Assembly: GCF_001830555.1 (NCBI RefSeq)
Contig: NZ_MIAM01000014.1
Location: 155,562-219,561 of the forward strand
Direction: 5' to 3'
DNA: 64,000 nucleotides
From: Sphingopyxis sp. RIFCSPHIGHO2_12_FULL_65_19
GTDB taxonomy: Bacteria; Pseudomonadota; Alphaproteobacteria; Sphingomonadales; Sphingomonadaceae
Below, in pieces: positions 7,314 to 16,748 of the stretch. Below the pieces are notes generated by a model, which worked only from the letters and a program-made list of their open reading frames with translations, had not been told where the DNA came from and did not search any database. The first letter of the stretch is position 1. The number at the start of each line of letters is the position of its first letter. The translations under genes were made by a program, and so were the position numbers.

Positions 7314-7895
7314 AATAGATCCCGCACGCGTGGCCGTCCACGTAAGTTCGATCCCGAGGCAGCGGTGGCGACTGCGCAGCAACTTTTCCATGAACGCGGT
7401 TATGACGCCGTCAGCGTCGCCGATGTCACCGACGCGCTCGGCATCAATCCGCCAAGCTTTTACGCCGCTTTCGGCAGCAAAGCCGGACTTTACCAGCGCG
7501 TGCTCGATTATTGGACGGACACCGAAGCGATTCCGCTCGCGGACATTCTGCGTCCCGACGTCCCCGTCGCCGATGCCGTTGCGGCTATGCTGGAGGAGGC
7601 CGCGCGTCGCTATGCGTTCAACCCGGCGGCAGGCGGGTGCCTTGTACTCGAAGGCACGCGTTGCAACGACGACGATGCGCGCGAAGCCGCTCGCGCGCTC
7701 AACCTCGGTGCGGAAACGTTCATCCATGACTATATCGCGGCGCGCCATCCGGAGGCGGCCGATCAAGTGACCGATTTTGTCGCCACGACGATGTCCGGGC
7801 TTTCGGCAAAGGCGCGAAGCGGACACGACCTATCGCGCCTCCTCGCTACAGCGCGGCTTGCAGGCAGCGTTCTCACGCAGGTGCTGCCGGCTTGA
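7302..7895 (+). CDS. bdcR: TetR family regulator BdcR
   Basis: The product of 197 residues matches E. coli BdcR along its length: the RGRPRKF start, the helix-turn-helix DVTDALGINPPSFYAAFGSKAGLY (about residues 40-62), TEAIPLADILR, GGCLVLEGT and FVATTMSGLSAKAR. It is a TetR-family repressor expected to control bdcA and itself. The first residues MVTTNRS agree with the E. coli start MVT, supporting ATG 7302. Two TGTA-N8-TACA sites flank and overlap the start. Confidence 0.9.
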   Translation: MVTTNRSRTRGRPRKFDPEAAVATAQQLFHERGYDAVSVADVTDALGINPPSFYAAFGSKAGLYQRVLDYWTDTEAIPLADILRPDVPVADAVAAMLEEAARRYAFNPAAGGCLVLEGTRCNDDDAREAARALNLGAETFIHDYIAARHPEAADQVTDFVATTMSGLSAKARSGHDLSRLLATARLAGSVLTQVLPA

Positions 7896-8119
7896 TAGCA
7901 GCATGATCAGAAGGTGGTGAATAAACCGGCCGATTAGAGCTAGCACGATTGACCGAAGATGCCCCTGATGCGCCCTGTGGACAGTACTGGCCGTTGCACG
8001 AACCGCTCCGCGGATTGGCGCTAGCCTCGATGTAAAGCGGCCCGACGAACGCCGCGCCTGATTGAACGTCTGCGGTCAGAGGCAGACCCTTTCGACTCCT
8101 TCAACTGAGGAGTCGAACG

Positions 8120-9028
8120 ATGAACGAGCTTATCCAGATTGGCCCGATCAGCCCGCTGCGCCAGCGACTGATCGACGATATGACCTTGCGCGGGTTCTCC
8201 ACGGAGACGCAGCGTAACTATCTTCGCGACGTCGGACGGTTCGCGACCTGGCTGCGTCGCTCGCCCCACACCGCGAGCACCGAGGATATCCGGCAGTTCC
8301 AGTTCGAGCAGCAGCAGGCGGGCGTGCCGGCGCCGACGATGAACAGCATCGTCGGCGCGCTGAGGTTCTTCTTTACCCACACGCTCGACCGCCCCGATCT
8401 CGTGCGTAAGCTGATCCGCACCAAGCAGGTCCGCAAGATCCCGGTCGTTCTGACCATGGCCGAGGTGAAGCGGCTGCTCGATGCCACACGCTCGCTCAAG
8501 CATCAGGCGGCGCTGTCGGTCGCTTATGGCGCGGGCCTGCGGGTGGCCGAGGTGGCAGCGCTCAAGATCAGCGACGTCGACAGCAAGCGGATGCTGCTCC
8601 GGATCGAGCGCGGTAAAGGCGGACGCTACCGCAACGCGATGCTGCCCGAAGGCCTGCTCCTGCTGCTCCGCGACTGGTGGCGCGCCGGACGGCAACAGGG
8701 CTTCCTCGTTCCCGATGGCTGGCTCTTCCCCGGACAGAGCGCTTCGGCTCCGATCAGCACGCGCCAGCTCTACCGCGTCGTCGTCGAGGCCGCTGAGGCC
8801 GCGGACATCGACAAGCGCGTCGGACCGCACACCCTGCGGCACAGCTTCGCCACCCATCTTCTCGAAGATGGTGTCGATATCCGCGTCATCCAGGTCCTGC
8901 TTGGCCACGCCGCGCTAAATACGACCGCCTTTTACACGAAGGTCGCCACCAAGACGATGCGCGCGGTGACCAGTCCGCTCGACAGGCTCGCGCTCGCATC
9001 GCCGAGCAAGGAAGCCCCTGACGGCTGA
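8120..9028 (+). CDS. tyrosine recombinase of an IS91-type element
   Basis: The product of 302 residues has an N-terminal SAM-like core-binding domain (RLIDDMTLRGFSTETQRNYLRDVGRF) and a C-terminal catalytic domain. The catalytic residues are visible: R in GAGLRVAEVAAL, H-x-x-R in HTLRHSFATH, H in LGHAALNTT and Y in TAFYTKVA. It is XerC/XerD-sized. It ends 6 bases before the transposase gene, so the two are co-translated. Its role in the IS91-type transposition cycle is not settled; resolution or site choice is plausible. Confidence 0.9.
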   Translation: MNELIQIGPISPLRQRLIDDMTLRGFSTETQRNYLRDVGRFATWLRRSPHTASTEDIRQFQFEQQQAGVPAPTMNSIVGALRFFFTHTLDRPDLVRKLIRTKQVRKIPVVLTMAEVKRLLDATRSLKHQAALSVAYGAGLRVAEVAALKISDVDSKRMLLRIERGKGGRYRNAMLPEGLLLLLRDWWRAGRQQGFLVPDGWLFPGQSASAPISTRQLYRVVVEAAEAADIDKRVGPHTLRHSFATHLLEDGVDIRVIQVLLGHAALNTTAFYTKVATKTMRAVTSPLDRLALASPSKEAPDG

Positions 9029-9034
9029 GGCGGG

Positions 9035-10225
9035 ATGCGCGCCTCACTCGAGGTCGCCGACATCTTCCGCGCTGCCGGGCCAACCTACCGCGCCGCCCAT
9101 GTCGGACATCTGAGCCTGCATCAGCTCAAGATCATGTCGGCGATCGAGCATTGCCGCACCGCCGCGCTCGGCGGTCACGTCGAGGCCTGTACCGACTGCG
9201 GGCACTGGCGGATCGCCTATAACAGCTGCCGCAACCGGCACTGTCCAAGATGCCAGGGCGCTGCCGCGCGCACTTGGCTCGATGCCCGCGAGGCCGACCT
9301 CCTGCCCGTCGGCTATTTCCATGTCGTGTTCACCCTGCCTGCCGAGGTCGCCGCGATCGCCTTCCACAACAAGGCGCTCGTCTATGACCTGCTGTTCAAG
9401 GCCGCGGCCGATACGATGCTCACGATCGCCGCCGACCCGAAGCATCTTGGCGCCCGGATCGGCATCACCGCCGTGCTTCACACCTGGGGCTCGGCGCTGA
9501 CCCATCATCCCCACATCCACATGATCGTGCCGGGCGGCGGCATCTCGCGCGATGGAACACGCTGGATATCCGCCCGCCCCGCCTTCCTGCTCCCGGTCCG
9601 CGTCCTTGGTGCCCTGTTTCGCCGCCTGTTCCTGACCCGGCTGCGCGCGCTGCACGATGACGGCAAGCTCGCCTTCTTTGGCAGCCTGACGCATCTTGCC
9701 GAACGACGCGCATTCCTGCGCCACCTCTCGCCCGTCAGGAAGAAGCGCTGGGTGGTCTATGCCAAGCCGCCGTTTGCGGGCCCCGAGGCGGTGCTCGCCT
9801 ATCTGTCTCGATACACCCACCGGGTCGCCATATCGAACAGCCGCCTCCTCCGCTTCGACGATGCCGGGGTCACCTTCCGCTACAAGGATTATCGCAAGGC
9901 CGGCGCCGGACGGCAGCAGGTCATGACACTCGCCGCCGACGAGTTCATCCGCCGCTTCCTCCTCCACGCCCTGCCTCGCGGATTCCACCGCATCCGCCAC
10001 TATGGCCTCCTCGCCAGCGCACGCCGCAAGGATCATCTCGAACGCGCGCGACGTCTGCTCGATGTCGCGCCTCCCCCGTCCGAGGAACCGACCGACGATG
10101 CAGAGCCCCGACCGACCTGCCCGTGCTGTGGCGGCATCATGATCGTCATCGAGGTGTTCGAGCGCCGTTATCAGCCTCGCGCGCCGCCACCGCCATCCCT
10201 CGCACCCGGGACACCTACGCCGTGA
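9035..10225 (+). CDS. IS91 family transposase
   Basis: The product of 396 residues starts with a zinc-binding region (CTDCGHWRIAYNSCRNRHCPRCQ, about residues 50-72), followed by the HUH metal-binding motif in HHPHIHMIVPGGG. The catalytic tyrosine region YLSRYTHRVAISN follows, typical of IS91-type rolling-circle transposases. A short C-terminal zinc ribbon TCPCCGG lies near residue 363. It would nick DNA at the element end and become covalently linked through tyrosine. The length is normal and no frameshift is seen. Confidence 0.92.
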   Translation: MRASLEVADIFRAAGPTYRAAHVGHLSLHQLKIMSAIEHCRTAALGGHVEACTDCGHWRIAYNSCRNRHCPRCQGAAARTWLDAREADLLPVGYFHVVFTLPAEVAAIAFHNKALVYDLLFKAAADTMLTIAADPKHLGARIGITAVLHTWGSALTHHPHIHMIVPGGGISRDGTRWISARPAFLLPVRVLGALFRRLFLTRLRALHDDGKLAFFGSLTHLAERRAFLRHLSPVRKKRWVVYAKPPFAGPEAVLAYLSRYTHRVAISNSRLLRFDDAGVTFRYKDYRKAGAGRQQVMTLAADEFIRRFLLHALPRGFHRIRHYGLLASARRKDHLERARRLLDVAPPPSEEPTDDAEPRPTCPCCGGIMIVIEVFERRYQPRAPPPPSLAPGTPTP

Positions 10226-10727
10226 TCCGGCACGGCCTGGCACCGACACGATCCAGCGCACCCCCGCCCCTGGAAGCGACCCCGCTCGCGCCGGTGCTGC
10301 TCAAAAGCAGACGTCGCCATATCAAAATCGGCCCGTCCGCTTTTCCACGTCCGCTTTTGCGATCTAAATTCAGAAGGTCCGCTATCGCGCACGTCCGCTT
10401 TTGGGCAACATCTGGCCTTCCCACCATCAGCACAAAACTGCTTTCCCCATAGCTCAGCCCACGATCCCCGCGGTTCGGGCATCGAAGACTTTCTGACGCC
10501 TAACGGCGTCTGAAACTCTCAACGTTTGCTGACTGGCCGCTATTGGCGTCCAAACAAACAGAGCGGACGTTCAGCTGCACGTCAGAGCGCTCGCCCTCAG
10601 GGTGTTCAAATCGACACGTCAGACTTCGATGCCTTCCGCCAACGTCAGCGCAACTTCCAAATCAACGCCGAGGTACCCCACTGTGTTTTCAATGCTGATG
10701 CGACACCTTGGCCGGCCCCTCTTTCGA
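10226..10727. repeat. intergenic region with copies of a GTCCGC/GCGGAC repeat
   Basis: CGTCCGCTTTT occurs three times (10334-10344, 10348-10358, 10392-10402), with a related GGTCCGCTATC between them and an inverted GCGGACGTT at 10563-10571. Similar units occur near 32182-32198 and 40228-40243. No coding sequence is convincing here. The region probably includes the right end of the IS91-type element and decayed intergenic repeats. Confidence 0.5.
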
Positions 10728-13496
10728 TCATGCCATGCGTGTAGGCGGTTCGGCTGTCGCTCGATCAGCCGCCGCCTCTGACCATACAGGACGGTTCTGT
10801 CCCCACTTCCGCAGCCAGGCCGGCACGCGTTCGAAGCTGATTGCGCGGCTGAACAGATAGCCTTGCGCGATATCGCAGCCGAGATTGCGCAGCTGAACGA
10901 GCTGGTTATCGTTTTCCACGCCCTCCGCGACCGTGACGATGTTCATACGATGCGCGATGTCGATCACGCCGTGAACGATTGCGAAATCGGCGCTGTCTGC
11001 GCTATCGAGCCGTGAAATGAACGATCTGTCGATCTTCAGAACATCGACCGGAAACTGCTGTAGGTGCGTCAAGGATGCATAACCGGTACCGAAGTCGTCG
11101 AGGGCGATCGACACGCCCTCGGCTACCAAGGCTTGCAACGCACGCTCTACATTGAGGGCAAGATGATCGACGAAGACGCTTTCGGTAACTTCCAGTTCGA
11201 GCTGCGTCGGCGGAATGCCGGCGCGGTGAAACTTGCCGAGAATACGGTCCGCGAAGTCGTCGCGCCGGAAATCCGCGAGCGAACCGTTGATTGCGATACG
11301 GCCGAAGGCAACGCCCTTATCGCTAAAGTCCGCTACGTCAGCAAGTACGCGGTCGATCATCCGGTCGGTCAGTTCACTGGCGAGCAGACTGTCGTCGAAT
11401 GCAGCCTGAATGCTATTGGGGGGCAGAAGGCCACGCCGATGATGGTGCCAGCGTAGCAGCGCTTCGAAACCGATGACGTCGCCGCTGCGAAGGTCGACTT
11501 TTGCTTGATAGAAAGGGATGATCCGGTCGTCGCGAAGAGCCTCGCGCGCCTCGCGCAGCATGGCCTTGCGGCTCTCAGCAGCCTCGCGCATCTCGGAGCG
11601 AAATTCGCGTACGACCCCCGCGCCTTCTGCCTTCGCCGCGTAAAGCGCGAGGTCTGCGCTCTTCAGAATCCCTTCGGCGTCGTCGCTGTCGGCCGGCCAC
11701 ACTGCGGCGCCCGCGCTAATGCTGACGGGCAAGACGCTCTCGTCGATGGTCAGTGTATCCGCGACGCCCTTGAGGATTGCATCAACAGCCGAGGCGCGCG
11801 CGGAATCAGGAGCCAGCCCCGGCACAATCACCGCGAATTCATCGCCGCCGAGCCGGGCCACCGTCGCACTGGCAGGAAGGTTACCCTGCAGGCGTCGCGC
11901 TATAGTTTTGAGAAGCTCATCGCCCGCCGCATGCCCCATGCTGTCGTTGAGGAGCTTGAACCCATCGACATCTATAACGATAACGCAAACGCACGAAGTG
12001 TCTGCGGCGGCCCCGGCGAGCGCCTGTTCCAGTACTTCGCTAAAGAGCTTGCGGTTGGGCAGTCCCGTGAGGGGATCGTGGTTCGCAGCCCATCGCAGCT
12101 CCTCCTCGGACCGGCGCGCGGCGGTGACGTCAAGAAGCGCGCCGATCGACCGTACTGCATGCCCCTCGTCATCGCGCACGACGTAGCCCCGCGAAAAGAG
12201 GTTGATGAAATTGCCATGCGCAGCGCGGAACCGATATTCATGACTCCAGCTATCCTGGACGTTGCGCAGCACCGTGTCATATGTCGCGTCCACGCCGGGC
12301 AAGTCATCAGGATGAATCCGCTCCTTCCACCAGCTGACCGGAGTGCCTTTCGACGCTTCCGGATAACCCAGCACGTCTACCGCTCCGTTGCCCCATTCGA
12401 TGCGGTCGGTGCGGTGCGACCAGTCCCAGATCACATCGTTCGTGGCGTGGGAAGCCAAGCGGTAGCGCTCCTCGCTCTCCCGCAAGGCCAGTTCCGCAGT
12501 CACCTGATCGTGGATATCTTCCAGAGTTCCATACCAGCTGACGATCCGCCCGTCAGCGTTGCGACGCGGATTGGCTCGCGCGCGGCACCATCGGTAACTG
12601 CCGTCCGTGTTACGAACTCTGTACCGCACGTCAGCAACAGCATTGTCGACCGATGTCAGTGCCTGGCTCCAGTGCGCGAGAACGCTGGGCAGGTCGTCGG
12701 GATGGAGATAATTGGTCCAGCCCCCGCCGAGCGCCTCCTCAGCGGGCACGCCGGTGAGCTCGGTCCAGCGCGGCCCCACTTCGACGATCTGTCCTTCGGG
12801 ATCACTGATCCATGGAATCTGGGGGTTGAGTTCGACCGAAAACCGGTAATGTTCCTCGCTTCGCCGAAGAGCTTCGATCAGCGCAGACATTTCCGACCGC
12901 GACCGAAGCGATTCATACACCGCCGACCGCGTGGTCGCGATTGTTCGCAGGATGACCCCGGCTCCAAGCAGGAATGTCAGGCCCATCCCCGTGAAATACC
13001 AGTCACGCGAGACGAGTAGGCCGATGGTGACCGGCAAAGCTCCGAACAGGAGAACAAGCCGGGCCGCGGCGGGGAGGGCCTGCAGGCAATAGCAACAGCT
13101 GATCGAACCAACGAATATGAACAGCGCGATAGCGGTCGTGTGAAAGGGATCGGCAACCAGGAAAAGAAAGAGGCCCCAGCCTCCGAACATGAGACTGAAG
13201 GCACCGGCTCGAAGGACCGTGCCGCGCAGATATCGGCGAATATGATCATCGGTGGCGACGGTGCCTCTTCGCAAATACCACGCTGCTCCGCGCACCCCGA
13301 TGATCACCGTCAAGGCCAGCGGCGCCATGAAGCTGATGGCCCAAGATTCGCCGTCGGCGGTTACGATCGCGAGAAACAAGACGTTGAGGAACATGAGCGC
13401 GTACATGAGCGGAACTTGCCGCGCCAAGCTCGCATATTGCTCGCGTAGGACAGCGTCCGATTGAACGGACAAATTACCGCTGGCGCCGAGGGCCAT
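10728..13496 (-). CDS. membrane PAS-PAS-GGDEF-EAL cyclic di-GMP protein
   Basis: The product of 922 residues starts with about six membrane helices (residues 30-190), then two PAS/PAC domains (about 215-335 and 340-465), a GGDEF domain (about 475-630) and an EAL domain (about 650-895). The GGDEF signature RLGGDEFAV is intact. The EAL domain has GFEALLRW, ELEVTES and ALDDFGTGYASL, so both cyclic di-GMP synthesis and hydrolysis are chemically possible. The signal sensed by the PAS domains is unknown. ATG 13496 is the natural start. It stands alone, with the IS91-type element on one side and the sugar cluster on the other. Confidence 0.92.
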   Translation of the reverse strand: MALGASGNLSVQSDAVLREQYASLARQVPLMYALMFLNVLFLAIVTADGESWAISFMAPLALTVIIGVRGAAWYLRRGTVATDDHIRRYLRGTVLRAGAFSLMFGGWGLFLFLVADPFHTTAIALFIFVGSISCCYCLQALPAAARLVLLFGALPVTIGLLVSRDWYFTGMGLTFLLGAGVILRTIATTRSAVYESLRSRSEMSALIEALRRSEEHYRFSVELNPQIPWISDPEGQIVEVGPRWTELTGVPAEEALGGGWTNYLHPDDLPSVLAHWSQALTSVDNAVADVRYRVRNTDGSYRWCRARANPRRNADGRIVSWYGTLEDIHDQVTAELALRESEERYRLASHATNDVIWDWSHRTDRIEWGNGAVDVLGYPEASKGTPVSWWKERIHPDDLPGVDATYDTVLRNVQDSWSHEYRFRAAHGNFINLFSRGYVVRDDEGHAVRSIGALLDVTAARRSEEELRWAANHDPLTGLPNRKLFSEVLEQALAGAAADTSCVCVIVIDVDGFKLLNDSMGHAAGDELLKTIARRLQGNLPASATVARLGGDEFAVIVPGLAPDSARASAVDAILKGVADTLTIDESVLPVSISAGAAVWPADSDDAEGILKSADLALYAAKAEGAGVVREFRSEMREAAESRKAMLREAREALRDDRIIPFYQAKVDLRSGDVIGFEALLRWHHHRRGLLPPNSIQAAFDDSLLASELTDRMIDRVLADVADFSDKGVAFGRIAINGSLADFRRDDFADRILGKFHRAGIPPTQLELEVTESVFVDHLALNVERALQALVAEGVSIALDDFGTGYASLTHLQQFPVDVLKIDRSFISRLDSADSADFAIVHGVIDIAHRMNIVTVAEGVENDNQLVQLRNLGCDIAQGYLFSRAISFERVPAWLRKWGQNRPVWSEAAADRATAEPPTRMA

Positions 13497-13853
13497 TTTT
13501 ACTGCAATCCCGCAAATAGTGGTCAGAGACGATAGTGCTTCCCCGCTTAACGAAGCGTTTAGCCACTCGTTGCGCGAACGGCAGAATTGCGCGCGGTGTC
13601 GGGCGACAGCCTTTGATGTTTCGCAGAGCGAGCTCCCAGTAGTCCGTCTGGAGGAACGGCGTCCTTCGGCTCAAAATGGCCGGTTTCAGACGGTCTGCTT
13701 CCAGGCGCGAACTGTGAAAAGGAGACGCTCGCCGATTTTGAAAATTTTTTAGCGGGATTCCAATTGATAAAGTGTCGCGCAGAATAGCTCTCGTAAATTG
13801 AACTCACGCCACACCAAGCCGCCAGCGAACCAGAAAAGAGGTAATGCTTAAAT
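13497..13853. other. intergenic region before the sugar operon end
   Basis: About 360 bases with no accepted gene. The base composition is lower in GC than the neighbours. A minus-strand frame at 13559-13912 overlaps the manA-like end and shows no domain. The region should contain the promoter of the GGDEF-EAL gene and the end of the sugar operon transcript. No clear hairpin-T-run terminator was recognised. Confidence 0.45.
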
Positions 13854-14672
13854 CTACAAGCCCGCGCGCGCCGAATCCAGACCGGACAAAGCTGCCAAAA
13901 GACGAGCGCCATGTTTCATTTCAATTCGATCCTCCCCTTCGACCAAAGCGCATTCGCCGCTGCAGATAGCGACGCCACCAAGTTCGACATGGCCAGCGAT
14001 CGGGATGATAAGTGTGGACGTCGTCAAATTGACGATTCGACTGTCTGCCGCGCTATAATGGAAAACATTCAATGCAGCCGATCGGAGCAGAGGCCGAGTC
14101 TGCATTGGATCGACAAATTGCCTGAGAGCCTGTGGCATCGGACCCGCGTGAGCGACATCGATTGCCTCTCGAAGGTGCAACGGCCGCGGCCGCCCGTAGT
14201 CATACAAGCGATAGGTAACGTCACTATTCTGCTGAACTTCGATCAGCGAGATGCCAGCGCCGATCGCATGGACGGTGCCGGGCGGCACATGAAAGAACAT
14301 GCCTGCGGAGACCGGATGCCACTCCAGCAGCTCTTCGATTTCGCCTGACAAACAGGCAGTTCGCAGCCCGGCAGCGTCAAGTATTCTCCAGGTTCCGATA
14401 CCGATCACGGCGCCCGGCCGGGCGTCGACAATGTACCAGCACTCCTCCTTTCCCGATGCCTTACCCCTCTGCTTCGCCTGCTGATCGTCGGGGTGAACTT
14501 GTATGGAGAGGCGATCGCTCGTGAACAGATATTTGACCAGCAGCTCCGCTCCTGGAGGCGGATCAAACCATATTTCGCCGACCGGGGCGCCGGAAAGATG
14601 ACCGAACGGCTCAGGAAGTTGTGTCAAACCCCATGGTTTCTCGTGCACGCTGATCGGAAGCTTGGTAATCAT
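13854..14672 (-). CDS. class I mannose-6-phosphate isomerase-like protein
   Basis: The product of 272 residues is a short, single-cupin-type phosphomannose isomerase. QVHPDD (zinc ligands), KEECWYIVDA and HVPPGTVHAIGAGISLIEVQQNSDVTYRLYDYGR are the family signatures. It converts mannose 6-phosphate to fructose 6-phosphate. It is the last gene of a nine-gene leftward operon and overlaps the ROK kinase by four bases. That pairing suggests mannose or fructose is phosphorylated by the kinase and isomerised here. The length is shorter than E. coli ManA but usual for this subgroup. Confidence 0.85.
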   Translation of the reverse strand: MITKLPISVHEKPWGLTQLPEPFGHLSGAPVGEIWFDPPPGAELLVKYLFTSDRLSIQVHPDDQQAKQRGKASGKEECWYIVDARPGAVIGIGTWRILDAAGLRTACLSGEIEELLEWHPVSAGMFFHVPPGTVHAIGAGISLIEVQQNSDVTYRLYDYGRPRPLHLREAIDVAHAGPMPQALRQFVDPMQTRPLLRSAALNVFHYSAADSRIVNLTTSTLIIPIAGHVELGGVAICSGECALVEGEDRIEMKHGARLLAALSGLDSARAGL

Positions 14673-15574
14673 GCTCTTTTCGTCCCGGTAAGCAGGTAAT
14701 CCAAGTTCGCCGGCCGGGCCGCAAACGCCAGGGCGCCGAGCAGGCCGGTATTTTCACCAAGTGCTGGCGCAACGATGATCTCTTCCGGCGTACCGGCAAA
14801 ATAGCCCGCCGCCGCCTTGCCAGTCTCCGCCCGAACGCGATCGAGCAGGCCGGGTGTCCCCATCACTCCGCCGCCGAGAATGATCCGCGCCGGTTCGAGA
14901 ATCGCCTGAAAGGTCTGCGCCGCCTGCGCGAGATACCAGGCGATGATCTCGTGCCCTATGTGATCGGCGGGCAGGTCGGAGAGAGATGCGCCCCAGCGCG
15001 CAATGATCGCGGGGCCGGCGGCGAGGCCTTCGAGGCAGTCGCCGTGGAACGGGCAATGCCCCGCGAAATCGAGATCGGCAGGATGGCGCGGCATGCGGAT
15101 ATGCCCCATCTCGGGGTGGCTGAGGCCGTGGATCGGCCGTCCGCCGACGACTGCGCCGCCACCGACACCGGTGCCGACGGTGAGATACAGCGTCGAGCTC
15201 GTCCCCTGCCCCGCGCCCCACTTCCATTCGGCGAGCGCGGCGCCGTTGACGTCGGTGTCGATCGCGACCGGGCAACCGAAGGCGCGCGCGAACGGCCCGG
15301 CGATGTCGGCGTCGCTCCAGTGCGGTTTGGTGGTGCGGGTGATATGGCCCCATTTGGGCGAGGCGGGGTCGAGGTCGAGGGGGCCGAAGCTCGCGATGCC
15401 GACCGCCGCATAGTCGCCGCCCTGCGCGCGGAGCCATTCGACCGCGGCGGGGATCGTTTCGTCGGGGCGCGTGGTGTCGATGCGGGTGCGGGCGTGGATG
15501 TTGCGCGAGGCATCGCCGACGCCAACGATGAACTTGGTGCCGCCCGCTTCGATCAGCGCAATCTTGTCGCTCAT
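14669..15574 (-). CDS. ROK family sugar kinase (fructokinase/mannokinase type)
   Basis: The product of 301 residues opens with the phosphate-binding loop EAGGTKF and has the ROK signature region LTVGTGVGGGAVVGGRPIHGLSHPEMGHI (shown in part in family models). The zinc site GHCPFHGDCLEGLAAGPAI is diagnostic of ROK kinases of the bacterial fructokinase type, which often also accept mannose. The catalytic Asp is in the IDTDVNGAALAE segment. It is cytoplasmic and ATP-dependent. The four-base overlap with the mannose-6-phosphate isomerase gene points to a combined hexose to fructose 6-phosphate step. Confidence 0.87.
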   Translation of the reverse strand: MSDKIALIEAGGTKFIVGVGDASRNIHARTRIDTTRPDETIPAAVEWLRAQGGDYAAVGIASFGPLDLDPASPKWGHITRTTKPHWSDADIAGPFARAFGCPVAIDTDVNGAALAEWKWGAGQGTSSTLYLTVGTGVGGGAVVGGRPIHGLSHPEMGHIRMPRHPADLDFAGHCPFHGDCLEGLAAGPAIIARWGASLSDLPADHIGHEIIAWYLAQAAQTFQAILEPARIILGGGVMGTPGLLDRVRAETGKAAAGYFAGTPEEIIVAPALGENTGLLGALAFAARPANLDYLLTGTKRA

Positions 15575-15596
15575 ATCCTGTCCCTTGCGCCTGCTT

Positions 15597-16748
15597 TTAG
15601 AGGAAGGACGCGCCGGCGTGGGCGCGTTCGACCATGATTAGCGGCTTGTTGCCTTCCGGCGTGCGATAGCGCGCTTCGATGTGGGCCACCGCCGTTTCGA
15701 CCGCATCGGCCGCGACGAGCGCGACGACCGCGCCGCCGAAGCCGCCGCCGGTCATGCGTGCGCCGCCGCGCGGGCCGGCCGCGGCCTGCAGCTCGGCGAC
15801 GAGCTGGTCGATCGCGGGAAGCGTGATCTCGAAATCGTCGCGCATCGAAGCATGTGAGGCGGCCATCAGCTCGCCGAGCGCGGCGAGATCGCCTGCGGCC
15901 ATCGCATCGGCGGCGGCGAGCGTGCGGGCGTTCTCGGTGACGACGTGGCGCGCGCGGCGGTAGGCGACGGGGTCGAGGTCGGCGCGCGCGGCTTCGAGCT
16001 GGCCGAGCATGACATCGCGAAGTGCGGGGCCGTCAAGTTGGCGCGCCACGGCTTCGCACTGGGCGCGGCGCTCGTTGTAGTGGCCATCGACGAGGCCGCG
16101 GCTGATCCCCGAGTGGACGATCAGGATAGCGGTATCGGTCGGCAGGGCGACCGGGCGAACGTCCAAGCTGCGGCAGTCGATGAGCAAGGCGTGATCGGCC
16201 GTACCATGGGCCGACGCGAGCTGGTCCATATTGCCGCAGCGCATGCCGACGAAATCGCATTCGGCGCGCTGGGCTATCAGCGCGATCCCGGTCGCGTCGA
16301 AGCGGCCGGGTGCGAACAGTTCGCCGAACGCCATCCCGCTCGCGACCGAGAGCGAGGCCGAGGAGGACAGGCCCGAGCCCTGCGGAATGTCGCCCGCAAC
16401 GAGCATGTCGAGACCGCCGAGATCGACGCCTTCCGCCTGCAGGATGGTGGCGACGCCGCGGATATAGTCGGACCAAGGCTGGTTCGGGTCGCGCGCCATC
16501 GGCTGTGCGAGATCGAACGCGCTAACCGCATCGCCGAAGTCGGCGGCGATCATGCGGACGATGGAGTCGGGGCGGCGGCGGACCGCGACGATGCTTTGCA
16601 AGCCGATCGCGGCGGGGAGTACGAAGCCGTCGTTATAGTCGGTGTGCTCGCCGATCAGGTTGACGCGGCCGGGGGCGCGGACGGCAAAGTCGGGCGCGGC
16701 GCCGACGAGTTCGGCGAAGCGTACGAGGATGCGGTCGGCGAGCGTCAT
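15597..16748 (-). CDS. galK: galactokinase
   Basis: The product of 383 residues belongs to the GHMP kinase family. It shows the galactokinase signature APGRVNLIGEHTDYNDGFVLPAA at the N-terminus, the ATP-binding motif QGSGLSSSASLSVA in the middle and ARMTGGGFGGAVVALV near the C-terminus. It phosphorylates alpha-D-galactose to galactose 1-phosphate in the Leloir pathway. It overlaps galT by four bases. Its presence shows that galactose is a real product of the upstream glycosidase. No epimerase (galE) or mutarotase gene is present in this operon. Confidence 0.96.
   Translation of the reverse strand: MTLADRILVRFAELVGAAPDFAVRAPGRVNLIGEHTDYNDGFVLPAAIGLQSIVAVRRRPDSIVRMIAADFGDAVSAFDLAQPMARDPNQPWSDYIRGVATILQAEGVDLGGLDMLVAGDIPQGSGLSSSASLSVASGMAFGELFAPGRFDATGIALIAQRAECDFVGMRCGNMDQLASAHGTADHALLIDCRSLDVRPVALPTDTAILIVHSGISRGLVDGHYNERRAQCEAVARQLDGPALRDVMLGQLEAARADLDPVAYRRARHVVTENARTLAAADAMAAGDLAALGELMAASHASMRDDFEITLPAIDQLVAELQAAAGPRGGARMTGGGFGGAVVALVAADAVETAVAHIEARYRTPEGNKPLIMVERAHAGASFL

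Larger units (their letters stand above)
8120..10225 (+). mobile_element. IS91-type element with accessory tyrosine recombinase (coding core)
   Basis: Two tightly spaced plus-strand genes, a tyrosine recombinase and an IS91-type Y-HUH transposase, form the coding core of an IS91-family element that encodes an additional integrase. Elements of this family move by rolling-circle transposition and lack terminal inverted repeats, so the true ends cannot be read from one copy. They lie somewhere between about 7,900 and 8,119 on the left and between 10,226 and about 10,480 on the right. Both genes are intact, so the element may still be active. Confidence 0.8.

Noticed and set aside
11505..13019. 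Plus-strand open frame of 504 codons
   Set aside because: It is antisense to the GGDEF-EAL gene, whose catalytic motifs are all readable.
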